A stretch of DNA of 64,000 nt from Halonatronomonas sp964558325. GTDB lineage: Bacteria; Bacillota; Halanaerobiia; Halanaerobiales; Halarsenatibacteraceae. Below the pieces are notes generated by a model. The model made no database searches and had not been told where the DNA came from. It worked only from the letters and a program-made list of their open reading frames with translations. The stretch spans positions 4,590 through 68,589 of the forward strand of contig CAZLCX010000011.1 in assembly GCA_964558325.1 (NCBI GenBank), written 5' to 3'. Below, piece after piece: positions 7,835 through 15,949 of the stretch. Both the position numbers and the translations under genes were made by a program. Positions within the stretch are counted from its first letter, which is position 1. Every line of letters starts with the position of its first letter.

Positions 7835-8989
7835 TTATTTCCGGCGACTGGTATAAAAGAACGAGGCCAGCAGTGCCGTAACAGGGATTGTAATTATCAG
7901 ACCTATAGTTCCAGCCAGCCCTCTAACCACTTCAGTGGCCACCAGATCAAAATTAATCAGGTCAACCCAGCCCCCACTAAAGTGATAAAATAAAATTAAT
8001 AAAGAAAGGGAGCTGCCAACATAAGCCAGAATCAGAGTATTGGCCATCGTTCCGATTATATCTTTACCTGTAGCAATACCAATCTTATATAGCTTTCTGG
8101 CTGAAATCTTCTGATCATTCTTCCAGGTATTTTCTGTAAAAGAGGCTATCGACATGGCCACATCAGTAACTGCCCCTAAGGAACCAATGATAATTCCAGA
8201 AAATAATATCCCCTTGGGATCCAATTCAAGCCCTGAGCCAACCAACAGTCTGGCTTCTTCGTTACTAAGCCCGGTCAGACTTACAAGTTGACCGAAACCA
8301 TAAGCCAGAAGACCTGCGACCAAAACACCGGTAACTGTACCTATAATAGCAATCAGAGATTTTAATTTCCAGCCCCCAATAATTCCATGAATTATTACAA
8401 TCATAACTATTGAAACAGCAACTGTTGTCGGTATCGGAGCCGCCCCTTCAGCCAGAGCCGGAATCAGATAGAAAAATACAATCGCTAGGGTCAGCAACAG
8501 GGTGATAATCGTCTTAACCCCCTGCTTTTTGGCCACCACTACCAGCACCAATAAAGTCAGAACCCCTAAATATAAAAGTCCCCTTTCCCTGGCCAGGTCA
8601 TAAAAGTAAGCATCAGCAACTTCACCATCTTCAATATAAGCCTGAAGGATTATTCTCTGGCCTTCCTCAAGCCGCTGATCACCATAAATAGTATTTTCCA
8701 TAACAGCATGTTCTGCTTTAATAACCTCTCCGGCAAATTCTCCAGAACTGATTTCAACTTCCAGCATCTGTCTTAAACTTAAATACTCATCTGGATTCTC
8801 CTCAGTGGTTAAATCAACAATCCTACCCCGGAGATACTCCTCATTAGCATCAGGAGCAGGCTGCTGACCAAACTGATCAGAGCCCATCTCATCACCGCCA
8901 GAATCATCAACAGCCAGAGCAGGACCAGCCAGCAGAACCACCAATAAAAACACTATAAATACATATAATAATCTCTCTACTCTCTTCAT
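7835..8989 (-). CDS. YibE/F family multipass membrane protein
   Basis: 384 residues: an N-terminal signal peptide (residues 4-26), an extracytoplasmic beta-rich domain (about 50-140, with RGRIVDLTTEENP and GQRIILQAYIEDGEV), then seven or so membrane helices. The C-terminal block (VTDVAMSIASFTE, GKDIIGTMANTLILAYVGSSL, VVRGLAGTIGLIITIPVTALL) is characteristic of the YibE/F family. The family's molecular role is not established. The start codon has GGAGTGGTG upstream. The gene stands alone between two repeat-containing intergenic regions. Confidence 0.85.
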   Translation of the reverse strand: MKRVERLLYVFIVFLLVVLLAGPALAVDDSGGDEMGSDQFGQQPAPDANEEYLRGRIVDLTTEENPDEYLSLRQMLEVEISSGEFAGEVIKAEHAVMENTIYGDQRLEEGQRIILQAYIEDGEVADAYFYDLARERGLLYLGVLTLLVLVVVAKKQGVKTIITLLLTLAIVFFYLIPALAEGAAPIPTTVAVSIVMIVIIHGIIGGWKLKSLIAIIGTVTGVLVAGLLAYGFGQLVSLTGLSNEEARLLVGSGLELDPKGILFSGIIIGSLGAVTDVAMSIASFTENTWKNDQKISARKLYKIGIATGKDIIGTMANTLILAYVGSSLSLLILFYHFSGGWVDLINFDLVATEVVRGLAGTIGLIITIPVTALLASFFYTSRRK

Positions 8990-9071
8990 TATCTAAATTC
9001 ACCACTCCAATTATTTCTACTAACTATTTAATTCTAGCTGCTGGCTGATATTCCTGCTTATCTAATTAAAA

Positions 9072-9107
9072 TAAAAAAGTCTCAACCAGAGCATTTCCAG
9101 TCGAGAC
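9072..9107 (-). terminator. Terminator after repeat array B
   Basis: GTCTC (9079-9083) pairs with GAGAC (9103-9107); one mismatch and two further pairs extend the stem. On the minus strand it is followed by TTTTTT (9077-9072). It ends the transcript of the gene at 9251-9625 after the array of 11-nt repeats. The stem is weaker than the other terminators here. Confidence 0.55.
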
Positions 9108-9161
9108 AGCTAAATTCTATTTAATTTATCTTATTTTCCTCTTAAATAAATCCCCTTAAGA

Positions 9162-9249
9162 TTCGGTAAAGCTTCGGCCTGAGTTCGGTTCAGGCTCGGT
9201 TCAGCTTCGGTTTAATTACGGCCCAATTTCGCTTGCGCCTGGGCTTCAT
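9162..9249. repeat. 11-nt degenerate tandem repeat array B (8 units, TTCGG type)
   Basis: Eight consecutive 11-nt units on the plus strand: TTCGGTAAAGC, TTCGGCCTGAG, TTCGGTTCAGG, CTCGGTTCAGC, TTCGGTTTAAT, TACGGCCCAAT, then two decayed units. The array begins 1-2 nt after the stop codon of the minus-strand gene at 9251 and fills its 3' untranslated region up to a terminator. It is the same type as array C2 (47101-47177). Confidence 0.88.
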
Positions 9250-9250
9250 T

Positions 9251-9625
9251 TTAATTCCAACTTGAAATCCCTCTATTAATGAGGGAAACTAATAGGTTCC
9301 GATTCTTTAATAAAAGCCTGACTATCCCAATAGAAACAACAAAAAAGTAAACTGATAGAGCCATAGCTCCAAAGAAGGAATAAAATAACGGCAAGAAAAA
9401 TGTAGCTATTCCAAAAGCAAGTGTCAATAAACCTAACTGAATCTGAAAAGTATAAATCTTATTCTTAACTAACTTATCGTTAGTTTTATAAATTTTAATC
9501 TCATTTTTATATAATAAAAGTCCTGCTAAAGAAAATAAAAGTCCTATAAATATCAGCGAGTAAATAATAGACCATCCCCTAAAAATATTTCTTAGATTCA
9601 CCGTTATATATCTTATCACAGCCAT
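9251..9625 (-). CDS. Hypothetical small membrane protein
   Basis: 124 residues with four hydrophobic helices (about residues 20-38, 62-78, 80-98 and 100-110) and basic loops. I do not recognise a family. No convincing ribosome site precedes the ATG at 9625, so the true start may be internal. Directly after its stop codon begins the eight-unit 11-nt repeat array. Expression and function are open. Confidence 0.45.
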   Translation of the reverse strand: MAVIRYITVNLRNIFRGWSIIYSLIFIGLLFSLAGLLLYKNEIKIYKTNDKLVKNKIYTFQIQLGLLTLAFGIATFFLPLFYSFFGAMALSVYFFVVSIGIVRLLLKNRNLLVSLINRGISSWN

Positions 9626-9667
9626 CTAAGAAATGCAACCAGTTTAAAGTGCAGCCAACCTGAAAAT

Positions 9668-10315
9668 TTAAACTGCTTCTGCTCTTTCTAAAGTTTTTAG
9701 AGACAGGTATTGATCTTTATGCCGATATAATGGTCTAACCCTGCCTGAACGGACAGCATTAATAAAATCTATTTCATTATTAACCTCTGCTTCAACTTCA
9801 GTTATATATTTACCAACTCGCCCAGGTCTATGGGCATCACTCCCACCTAAAAGGGGCAGATTATTATAATTTGCAGATTTCCTGGCCAAATAATTATTCC
9901 TGTTACTGGTTGAACCATTTAAACCCTCAATTCCATGGAGCAACTCAGCTAAATTATCTATATTATCACCAATCCCCCGATAATTATTCCTAAAGGGATG
10001 GGCTGCAATGGCAATTCCACCAGCCCTTGCAACTTCTGCTAAAAGAACATTTGCCGGAATAACTTTATCTGGCAGCCTGTCAAGACCAAAGACTAAAATA
10101 TCTCCCTGCCTGGTAAGAACCTCAGCTCCAACAATAATCTTTAAGTCATAAATAGCTTCATATTTATCAAGATAAGCCTTAAAACCTTTACTTTCATGGT
10201 CTGTTATACAGACCCCATCCAGCCCTGCTGCCACAGCCTCTTCAAAGACCTGCTCAGGACTCAGATGACTATCAGCTGAAAATAAATTTTCATGTACATG
10301 AATATCGAATAACAT
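9668..10315 (-). CDS. PHP-domain phosphoesterase/hydrolase
   Basis: MLFDIHVHENLFSADS gives the HxH metal motif. VCITDHESKGF, GAEVLTRQGDILVFG, IAAHPFR and LLGGSDAHR follow in the order expected for a polymerase-and-histidinol-phosphatase (PHP) domain that binds two or three metals. It belongs to the short cytosolic PHP proteins that hydrolyse phosphomonoesters or nucleotide substrates; the substrate is unknown. I place the start at the ATG at 10315 (GGTGGTGAG just upstream). An in-frame ATG at 10333 lacks a ribosome site. It is isolated from its neighbours by about 100 bp on each side. Confidence 0.8.
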   Translation of the reverse strand: MLFDIHVHENLFSADSHLSPEQVFEEAVAAGLDGVCITDHESKGFKAYLDKYEAIYDLKIIVGAEVLTRQGDILVFGLDRLPDKVIPANVLLAEVARAGGIAIAAHPFRNNYRGIGDNIDNLAELLHGIEGLNGSTSNRNNYLARKSANYNNLPLLGGSDAHRPGRVGKYITEVEAEVNNEIDFINAVRSGRVRPLYRHKDQYLSLKTLERAEAV

Positions 10316-10434
10316 CATCTCACCACCAGCCATTTATTTCAAAAACAACTGGTGCCATTATATCGAATTTCAAATAATAAGTCAACAAATTTTATAGAAT
10401 ATATAAAATAGTTTTATAAGAATTAAATTAACCT

Positions 10435-11673
10435 CTAAAATTCTCCTTCTATCATTTCAAAGACCGACTTCCAATTTAGAGACTGGACAGCCTTTTTATA
10501 TTCAGTATCCTTTAAGAAGTCCAGCTCAGCAATTTTAGCAAGCTGTTCCCTGACTGCAGCTGCAAGCCTCTTCTCATAATCAGGCAGTTCTGATTCCACC
10601 GGTTTATCAACATCCTTAAGCGGCGGCAGCTCAACAAAATCTATCGTCCCGGCTTTTTTAATATATCCTGGTATTTTATTCCTTACCCCAGGCAGATCGC
10701 TGCAAACAACCCGCAGGCCTGATGCAAGGGCTTCCAGGATCACCAGGGCAAAACCTTCATAGAATGAGGGCAGACATAACAGATCAGCTGACCTTAATCT
10801 TCTGGCAACCTCAGCCTGACTGAGCTGGCCGGTAAATTCAACTTCCTGTTTTAACTGATTGGCCCTATCTTTAATCTCCTGAGCCTCAACTCCCTGCCCT
10901 GAACCAATAAATGTAATTTTTAAATTCTTATCACTTATCATTTCAAGAGCTCTAATCAAGGAAATAACACCTTTCGAATAACTCAATTTACCGACATAAA
11001 CTAGTTCAGGCTTCTCTTTACTCTGTTTTTCAATAAACTCTTCATCAGTCGGCAAAGAAAAATACTGGCTATTATAACCTAATCCAGTAACCTTAATCTT
11101 ATTTATCCCGATTGAAAAGTGCTTGGCTATCAGCTCTTTCTGGACATCATTTAGAGCAAAAACCTGATCTAGATAACTCAATCCCTCTCTAAGTTCAGCT
11201 CCAAAACCAGGATTCTGCTTTAACTGCCTGATTCCAGTCCCGTGGCAGATCGCCATGACCTTTAAATCCTGAAATTTTTTAGCAATTGCTCCAGATAATA
11301 ACCAGAGATGATGAGTAAGAATTACTGGATCATTAAAACGCTCTAATACCATTTCTAGTTTTGAAAAATAAGCCTTTAAAAACCTATCCTTCTGCTCGGC
11401 ACTCATATTTTTATACTGACTGCTGGGATAAGGCATATTGTCGCTCATACCAAAGGGAGCAAAGTTTAGCTTATCTGAATTAAATAAAACAGGATAAAAA
11501 TCTTCTCTGGCAATTCCAGCTAAATCCTGAAATGAACTCTCTTTAATCGCTGCCCCAATTACAGCCTGACTGTAACCGGCCTCTGCAGCATCATTATAAA
11601 GGGCCTGAAGATAAATACCGCTCCCGGTCATTGCCGGTCTCTGACCAAGTATTTGAACCAGTTCTTTAGTCAT
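10435..11673 (-). CDS. GT4-type glycosyltransferase
   Basis: A GT-B fold glycosyltransferase of about 410 residues. The C-terminal donor domain shows LVYVGKLSYSKGVISLIRAL, ITFIGSGQG, VEFTGQLSQ and LLCLPSFYEGFALVILEALASG, with the EGFALVxLEA (EX7E) signature of family GT4. The N-terminal domain (LTHHLWLLSG, AICHGTGIRQLKQNPGF) resembles enzymes that glycosylate cell-envelope lipids or solutes; the acceptor is unknown. Several in-frame starts exist (11712, 11679, 11673). AGGACTG precedes the last two. It overlaps the end of the cation transporter gene, so the two are co-transcribed. Confidence 0.8.
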   Translation of the reverse strand: MTKELVQILGQRPAMTGSGIYLQALYNDAAEAGYSQAVIGAAIKESSFQDLAGIAREDFYPVLFNSDKLNFAPFGMSDNMPYPSSQYKNMSAEQKDRFLKAYFSKLEMVLERFNDPVILTHHLWLLSGAIAKKFQDLKVMAICHGTGIRQLKQNPGFGAELREGLSYLDQVFALNDVQKELIAKHFSIGINKIKVTGLGYNSQYFSLPTDEEFIEKQSKEKPELVYVGKLSYSKGVISLIRALEMISDKNLKITFIGSGQGVEAQEIKDRANQLKQEVEFTGQLSQAEVARRLRSADLLCLPSFYEGFALVILEALASGLRVVCSDLPGVRNKIPGYIKKAGTIDFVELPPLKDVDKPVESELPDYEKRLAAAVREQLAKIAELDFLKDTEYKKAVQSLNWKSVFEMIEGEF

Positions 11674-12577
11674 TGCCATCAGTCCTATTTCCAGTCTCCT
11701 CAGCAGGATCAATATGAACTAAAACCTCTTCAGCTTCCTCATACTTATCAAGTAATTTTGACTTGACCCTGGCCGCAATTTCATGACCTTCTTCAACAGT
11801 TAAGCTAGGTGAAACTGCTATTTTAATATCTAAATATAAAACAGGCCCATTATATCGGCCTTTAATTTCAAATATATTTTTAACTCCATCAATTTCAATA
11901 ATCTGATTTTTAATCTCCTGGATTTTCTGATCAGAGGGTGCCTTCCCTAACAGGGTCACAAAACCTTCCTCAAGTATCTCGTAACCCACTTTAAAGACCA
12001 TTACTGCCACAACCATACCAGCCACAGGATCTAAAAACCAGAACCCCAGCCTGGCAGCTGCAATTCCCAATAAAGCGGCAATTGAAGAATAGGCATCGCT
12101 CCTGTGATGCCAGGCATCTGCCTTTAAGGCCTGGTTATCTGTCTCTTCCCCGGCCTTCATCGTATATCGATACATCAACTCTTTAACCACAATTGAAATA
12201 AAGGCAGCATATAAGGCCATAGTCCCTGGAATTGAAACTTTACCTGCCAGAAGGTTGCCGGCCATATTATAGGCTAAAAGAGAGGCGGTTATGAAAAGAA
12301 GCATCCCGATCATTACTGCAGCCAGGGGCTCCGCCTGACCGTGACCGTAATGATGATTATCATCAGGTGGCTTGCTAGCAAAAGAAACAGCCAGAAGCAC
12401 CCCGGCTGAAGAAGCTATATCAGAAATCGAATGGAAACCATCAGCCACCAGGGCTGCACTGGAAGCCAAAAAGCCCACTATAATCTTTAATAATGCCAGC
12501 AAGATATTGGCAATTATTGTTACCTTCAAGACCCGCTGACCGATATCAGTTCTAGTTTTAGTAAACATTAAACCCAC
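11666..12577 (-). CDS. Cation diffusion facilitator family metal transporter
   Basis: 303 residues. Six membrane helices are followed by a cytoplasmic domain of about 85 residues. Metal-site motifs are visible: ALVADGFHSISDIASS in TM2 (HxxxD) and ADAWHHRSDAYSS in TM5 (HxxxD). A His-rich loop (DDNHHYGHGQAEP) lies between. CDF proteins export Zn2+, Fe2+, Mn2+ or Co2+ against protons. The HxxxD/HxxxD pattern does not settle the metal. The downstream glycosyltransferase overlaps its 3' end. Confidence 0.9.
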   Translation of the reverse strand: MGLMFTKTRTDIGQRVLKVTIIANILLALLKIIVGFLASSAALVADGFHSISDIASSAGVLLAVSFASKPPDDNHHYGHGQAEPLAAVMIGMLLFITASLLAYNMAGNLLAGKVSIPGTMALYAAFISIVVKELMYRYTMKAGEETDNQALKADAWHHRSDAYSSIAALLGIAAARLGFWFLDPVAGMVVAVMVFKVGYEILEEGFVTLLGKAPSDQKIQEIKNQIIEIDGVKNIFEIKGRYNGPVLYLDIKIAVSPSLTVEEGHEIAARVKSKLLDKYEEAEEVLVHIDPAEETGNRTDGND

Positions 12578-12649
12578 ACCTTTATAGAATTAATTATTAG
12601 TAACTAATTCTATACTAACATATCAACCTTATATAAGTCTAGAGAATTG

Positions 12650-13297
12650 CTAATAAGTCTCCCTTTCACCAGTGTCCATATAGATAACTCGCTCACAGAT
12701 ATTTGTTGAATGGTCACCAATTCTTTCAAGAAATCTGCTGATAAATATTAAAGAAGTTGCCTGTTCAACTATCGAAGCATCTTCAACCATCATCTCAAGT
12801 AACTCCCTTAAAATACTCTCATCACATTCATCGACCTTTTCATCCTCTTTAGCAATATTTCTGGCAGCAGAGCTATCAAATTTAATAAAGGCATCCAAGC
12901 TGTCATTTAAACGTCTAATAACTGTTTCAGTCATTTTAGGAATATCAATCAGTGGTTTAATCAGAGGCTCATTACCGATTTCTAAGACCTTTTCAGCAAT
13001 ATTTACTGCATGGTCACCAATCCGCTCAAGATCAGTTGCCAGCTTGGAAATAACAATTATAGTTCTCAAGTCTCCTGCGACTGGCTGCTGTAAGGCTATA
13101 AGTTTTGTACTCATCTCTTCAAGCTTTATTTCCATCTCATCAATAATATCATCATCCTCAATCACTTCTTCAGCCTTTCTTAAATCCTGTTCCTGTAAAG
13201 CATCAATACTTTTCTGAATAGCTTCTTCCACCCTACCGGCCATAACCAACATTTCATTCTTCAATTCGTCTAACTTTTCCTGATAATTTCTTCTCAA
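12650..13297 (-). CDS. phoU: Phosphate transport regulator PhoU
   Basis: About 215 residues of two PhoU three-helix repeats, each with the metal-binding E/DxxxD-type motif (TDLERIGDHAVNIAE in repeat 1, RFLERIGDHSTNICE in repeat 2). PhoU dampens the PhoR-PhoB system and modulates phosphate uptake. I prefer the TTG at 13297, which has AGGAGG 7 nt upstream. The upstream ATGs at 13315 and 13303 overlap or crowd that site. It follows the sensor kinase gene and has possible Pho boxes in its upstream region. The usual pstSCAB genes are not in the window. Confidence 0.92.
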   Translation of the reverse strand: MRRNYQEKLDELKNEMLVMAGRVEEAIQKSIDALQEQDLRKAEEVIEDDDIIDEMEIKLEEMSTKLIALQQPVAGDLRTIIVISKLATDLERIGDHAVNIAEKVLEIGNEPLIKPLIDIPKMTETVIRRLNDSLDAFIKFDSSAARNIAKEDEKVDECDESILRELLEMMVEDASIVEQATSLIFISRFLERIGDHSTNICERVIYMDTGERETY

Positions 13298-13384
13298 TCT
13301 CATACCTCCTAACATAAATCTCCAAATTTAATACCTTCTCATTAATAATTTTAACATAATAATGTAAACTTTGCTTTAAATTTA

Positions 13385-13401
13385 TGTTAACAAATGATTA
13401 A
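13385..13401 (-). promoter_or_regulatory. Candidate Pho box upstream of phoU
   Basis: On the minus strand TTAATC (13401-13396) and TTAACA (13390-13385) are direct repeats with an 11-bp period, the form of Firmicute PhoP boxes. A TTTACA follows at 13368-13363. The neighbouring PhoB/PhoR-type genes make this plausible, but the region is AT-rich and chance matches are possible. Confidence 0.45.
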
Positions 13402-13430
13402 CAGAAAGAAGTTTTTTAAATCAAGACTTT

Positions 13431-15221
13431 CTAGGCTATTTCAAGTCTAAATTTAAATATAGAACCCTTTCCAGGCTGACTCTCTATTTCAATATTAGAG
13501 CCATGATTCTGGACTATATGCTTAACTATAGAGAGTCCAATCCCGGTTCCGCCTTTTTCCCTCGACCTGGCCTTATCAACTCTATAAAACCTTTCAAATA
13601 TTCTTCTTTGTTCAGACTCACTAATTCCAATTCCAGTATCTTCAACTTCAATAACCACAGATTTAGATTCTTCAGAAAAATAAGACCTAATAATAACTTT
13701 TCCATTCTCTGGAGTATACTTAATAGCATTATCAACCAGATTATAAATAACCTGCTCTATCTGTTCTGGAATCATTTTAACTTCAGGTAATTCTTCAGGA
13801 TATTCTGGAATCAATTTAATCTTTGAATCTAAAGCTTTATCCTGCAGCCTTTGAAAGGTATTATCTAAAATAGTAACTAAATCTTCAGTTTGTAAATCCA
13901 GGCTCTCCCCTTCAATTTTTGAGAGCTGTAAAAGGTCATTTACCAGTAAATACATTCTGTCTGCTTCACTTTTAATAATTTTCAAAAATTTATTCTGCAG
14001 TTCAGCTGAAATCTCATCTGAGTCTTCAACAAGCGTCTCAAGATAACCTATTATAGAAGTAAGCGGTGTTCTCAATTCATGGGAAACATTGGCTACAAAT
14101 TCCTGCCTTACTTTTTCCAGCCTCCTCAGTTCAGTTAAATCAGTTAAAGTAATGATTGTGCCGGCCTTTTCATCATTTTGGTCCAGTAAATCTGTCAGAT
14201 GGGCTCTTAAAATTCTACCACCTGGCTGCAGAGTAATTTCAAAAGTTTCATTTGAGCCCTCATCAATATTTTCAGCATCTAACATCTCTATAAATTGATA
14301 CTGTCTGATCACTTCATTAATTTTTTTGCCAATTAAGTTTTCTTCGTTAATCCCTAACATTTTTTTTGCTACAGGATTAAACATAATTATATTTTTATTT
14401 TTATCAACAGATATAACCCCATCCATCATCCCTTTAAGGATGGCTTCTCTTTTCTTGATCTCCTGATCAAGCTCATCTAATTTAGCTTCTAGTTCATTTG
14501 ACATTTTAGTAAAACTTCTATTCAATTCTCTTATCTCTTTATTGCTCTGCATAGTTTTTAGATTCTTTTTAAATTTACCCTGACTTATCTCTTTAGACTT
14601 TAAATTGAAATCTGAAAGAGATTTAGTTAATGATTTAGAAATCCATAAAATTATCACTACACTAATCAGCAAAATAAACCCAAAGAATATTAAATAATTC
14701 TTTCTGTTTTCTGCCAGGGTTTCTTCAATTGAACTTAAAGACTGTGCTATCCTCAGATAGCCATAAGTCTGACCATCAAAAACTACTGGCTTGACAATAT
14801 ATAAAAAGGATTCTAAAAGGGTATCGCTAAATCTTATTGATTGACCATAATCCTGTTCCCTTTCTACTAGATCAAGTACTTCCGGTCTGGTGTCATGGGG
14901 TTCCATCTCCTCAGCAGCAAAGTCAGTATCATATAAAACAGTTCCATCCTCAGCAATCACAGTTATTCTTCTGCTATCATTAATATTTAAACTTTCAATA
15001 TAATCTTCAAAATTAATTTCCAGATCTTTTTCAAATAAAATCTGTCCACTGTCAATTAATAAATCAGCCTCTTTTAATAAATTCTGTTCCAGTTCTGAAA
15101 TATAAAACTCCTTCTGATACTGCTGATTATAAAAAAATATAAAGGCAACAGTTACCACTTGTAGAACCAGGAAAACAATTAATAACTGCTGTCTTAAACT
15201 CAATCTATTCCAGCGCCACAA
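13431..15221 (-). CDS. phoR: Sensor histidine kinase, PhoR/WalK type
   Basis: 596 residues. Two membrane helices (about 13-30 and 176-195) enclose an extracytoplasmic sensor domain. A HAMP linker (KSLSDFNLKSKEISQG), a PAS domain (MMDGVISVDKNKNIIMFN) and a transmitter follow: H box FVANVSHELRTPLTSI, N box VIYNLVDNAIKYTPE, G boxes VEDTGIGISESEQ and GGTGIGLSIVKHIV. It autophosphorylates and passes phosphate to the response regulator upstream, whose 3' end it overlaps. With phoU next to it, phosphate limitation is the likely signal. The start codon is TTG (GGGGAGTAGG upstream). The exact stimulus is inferred. Confidence 0.88.
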   Translation of the reverse strand: MWRWNRLSLRQQLLIVFLVLQVVTVAFIFFYNQQYQKEFYISELEQNLLKEADLLIDSGQILFEKDLEINFEDYIESLNINDSRRITVIAEDGTVLYDTDFAAEEMEPHDTRPEVLDLVEREQDYGQSIRFSDTLLESFLYIVKPVVFDGQTYGYLRIAQSLSSIEETLAENRKNYLIFFGFILLISVVIILWISKSLTKSLSDFNLKSKEISQGKFKKNLKTMQSNKEIRELNRSFTKMSNELEAKLDELDQEIKKREAILKGMMDGVISVDKNKNIIMFNPVAKKMLGINEENLIGKKINEVIRQYQFIEMLDAENIDEGSNETFEITLQPGGRILRAHLTDLLDQNDEKAGTIITLTDLTELRRLEKVRQEFVANVSHELRTPLTSIIGYLETLVEDSDEISAELQNKFLKIIKSEADRMYLLVNDLLQLSKIEGESLDLQTEDLVTILDNTFQRLQDKALDSKIKLIPEYPEELPEVKMIPEQIEQVIYNLVDNAIKYTPENGKVIIRSYFSEESKSVVIEVEDTGIGISESEQRRIFERFYRVDKARSREKGGTGIGLSIVKHIVQNHGSNIEIESQPGKGSIFKFRLEIA

Positions 15222-15894
15222 ATTTATAACCTACTCCCCTTACAGTCTTTATAATATCCTGGCTGATCTTCTTTCTGATTCTGCGAATATGAACATCCAC
15301 AGTCCTGGTATCTCCATAGTAATCATAACCCCAGATCTTATTTAAGAGATTATCCCTTGAAAAAACTCTATCAGGATTTTGTAATAATAATTTAATCAAC
15401 TCATATTCCTTTGGAGTTAATTCAATTATTTTATCATTAAAAATAGCCTGATGGGAAGTTAAATTAATAGAAAGTTTTCCGCTGGATATTACCTCAGTCT
15501 CCTTATCTGAATTCTTATAATCTCCAGTTCTTCTCAAAACTGCTTTAACCCTTGCAATTAATTCCCTCATACTAAAAGGCTTACTGACATAATCATCGGC
15601 CCCCATCTCTAGCCCAATTACTCTATCAATTTCTTCAGTCCTGGCAGTTAACATAATAATTGGAAGTCTTTTAAACTTTTTTTCTGATTTAATCTTTTTA
15701 CATAAAGACAACCCATCAATACCTGGCAGCATTAAATCTAGTATAATTAAATCAATCTCTTGAGCTTCTAAAATATCAATTACCTGGTCACCCCGACTTG
15801 CCAGGACGACCTGATAATCCTCTTTTTCCAAATTATACTTTAATAACTCTCTGATATTTTCTTCATCATCAACTGCAAGAATCTTTTTAGTCAT
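15205..15894 (-). CDS. phoB: OmpR/PhoB-type response regulator
   Basis: 229 residues. The receiver domain has KKILAVDDEENI, the phosphoacceptor Asp in LIILDLMLPGIDG, the Thr in MLTARTEEID and Lys in VSKPFSMREL. The C-terminal winged-helix domain has LTPKEYELIKLLL and WGYDYYGDTRTVDVHIRRIRKK. I start it at ATG 15894, 8 nt after GGAGG; the upstream in-frame ATG overlaps that site. It forms a pair with the downstream kinase and probably controls phosphate genes. Confidence 0.9.
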   Translation of the reverse strand: MTKKILAVDDEENIRELLKYNLEKEDYQVVLASRGDQVIDILEAQEIDLIILDLMLPGIDGLSLCKKIKSEKKFKRLPIIMLTARTEEIDRVIGLEMGADDYVSKPFSMRELIARVKAVLRRTGDYKNSDKETEVISSGKLSINLTSHQAIFNDKIIELTPKEYELIKLLLQNPDRVFSRDNLLNKIWGYDYYGDTRTVDVHIRRIRKKISQDIIKTVRGVGYKFVALE

Positions 15895-15949
15895 TCTATC
15901 TACCTCCAAAAAAGTTATGCTCCGCTTTAAAAAACAGGGCAGCTTCTTA

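Noticed and set aside
9162..9249. A small protein encoded through the repeat array
   Set aside because: The 11-nt period shifts frame every unit, and the only ATG frame (from 9249 on the minus strand) stops after about 19 codons with no ribosome site.
13503..13790. Plus-strand ORFs inside the sensor kinase and similar antisense frames elsewhere (for example 3747-4025, 26189-26449, 56598-56987)
   Set aside because: They are antisense shadows of well-supported genes, with no ribosome site and no recognisable protein features.
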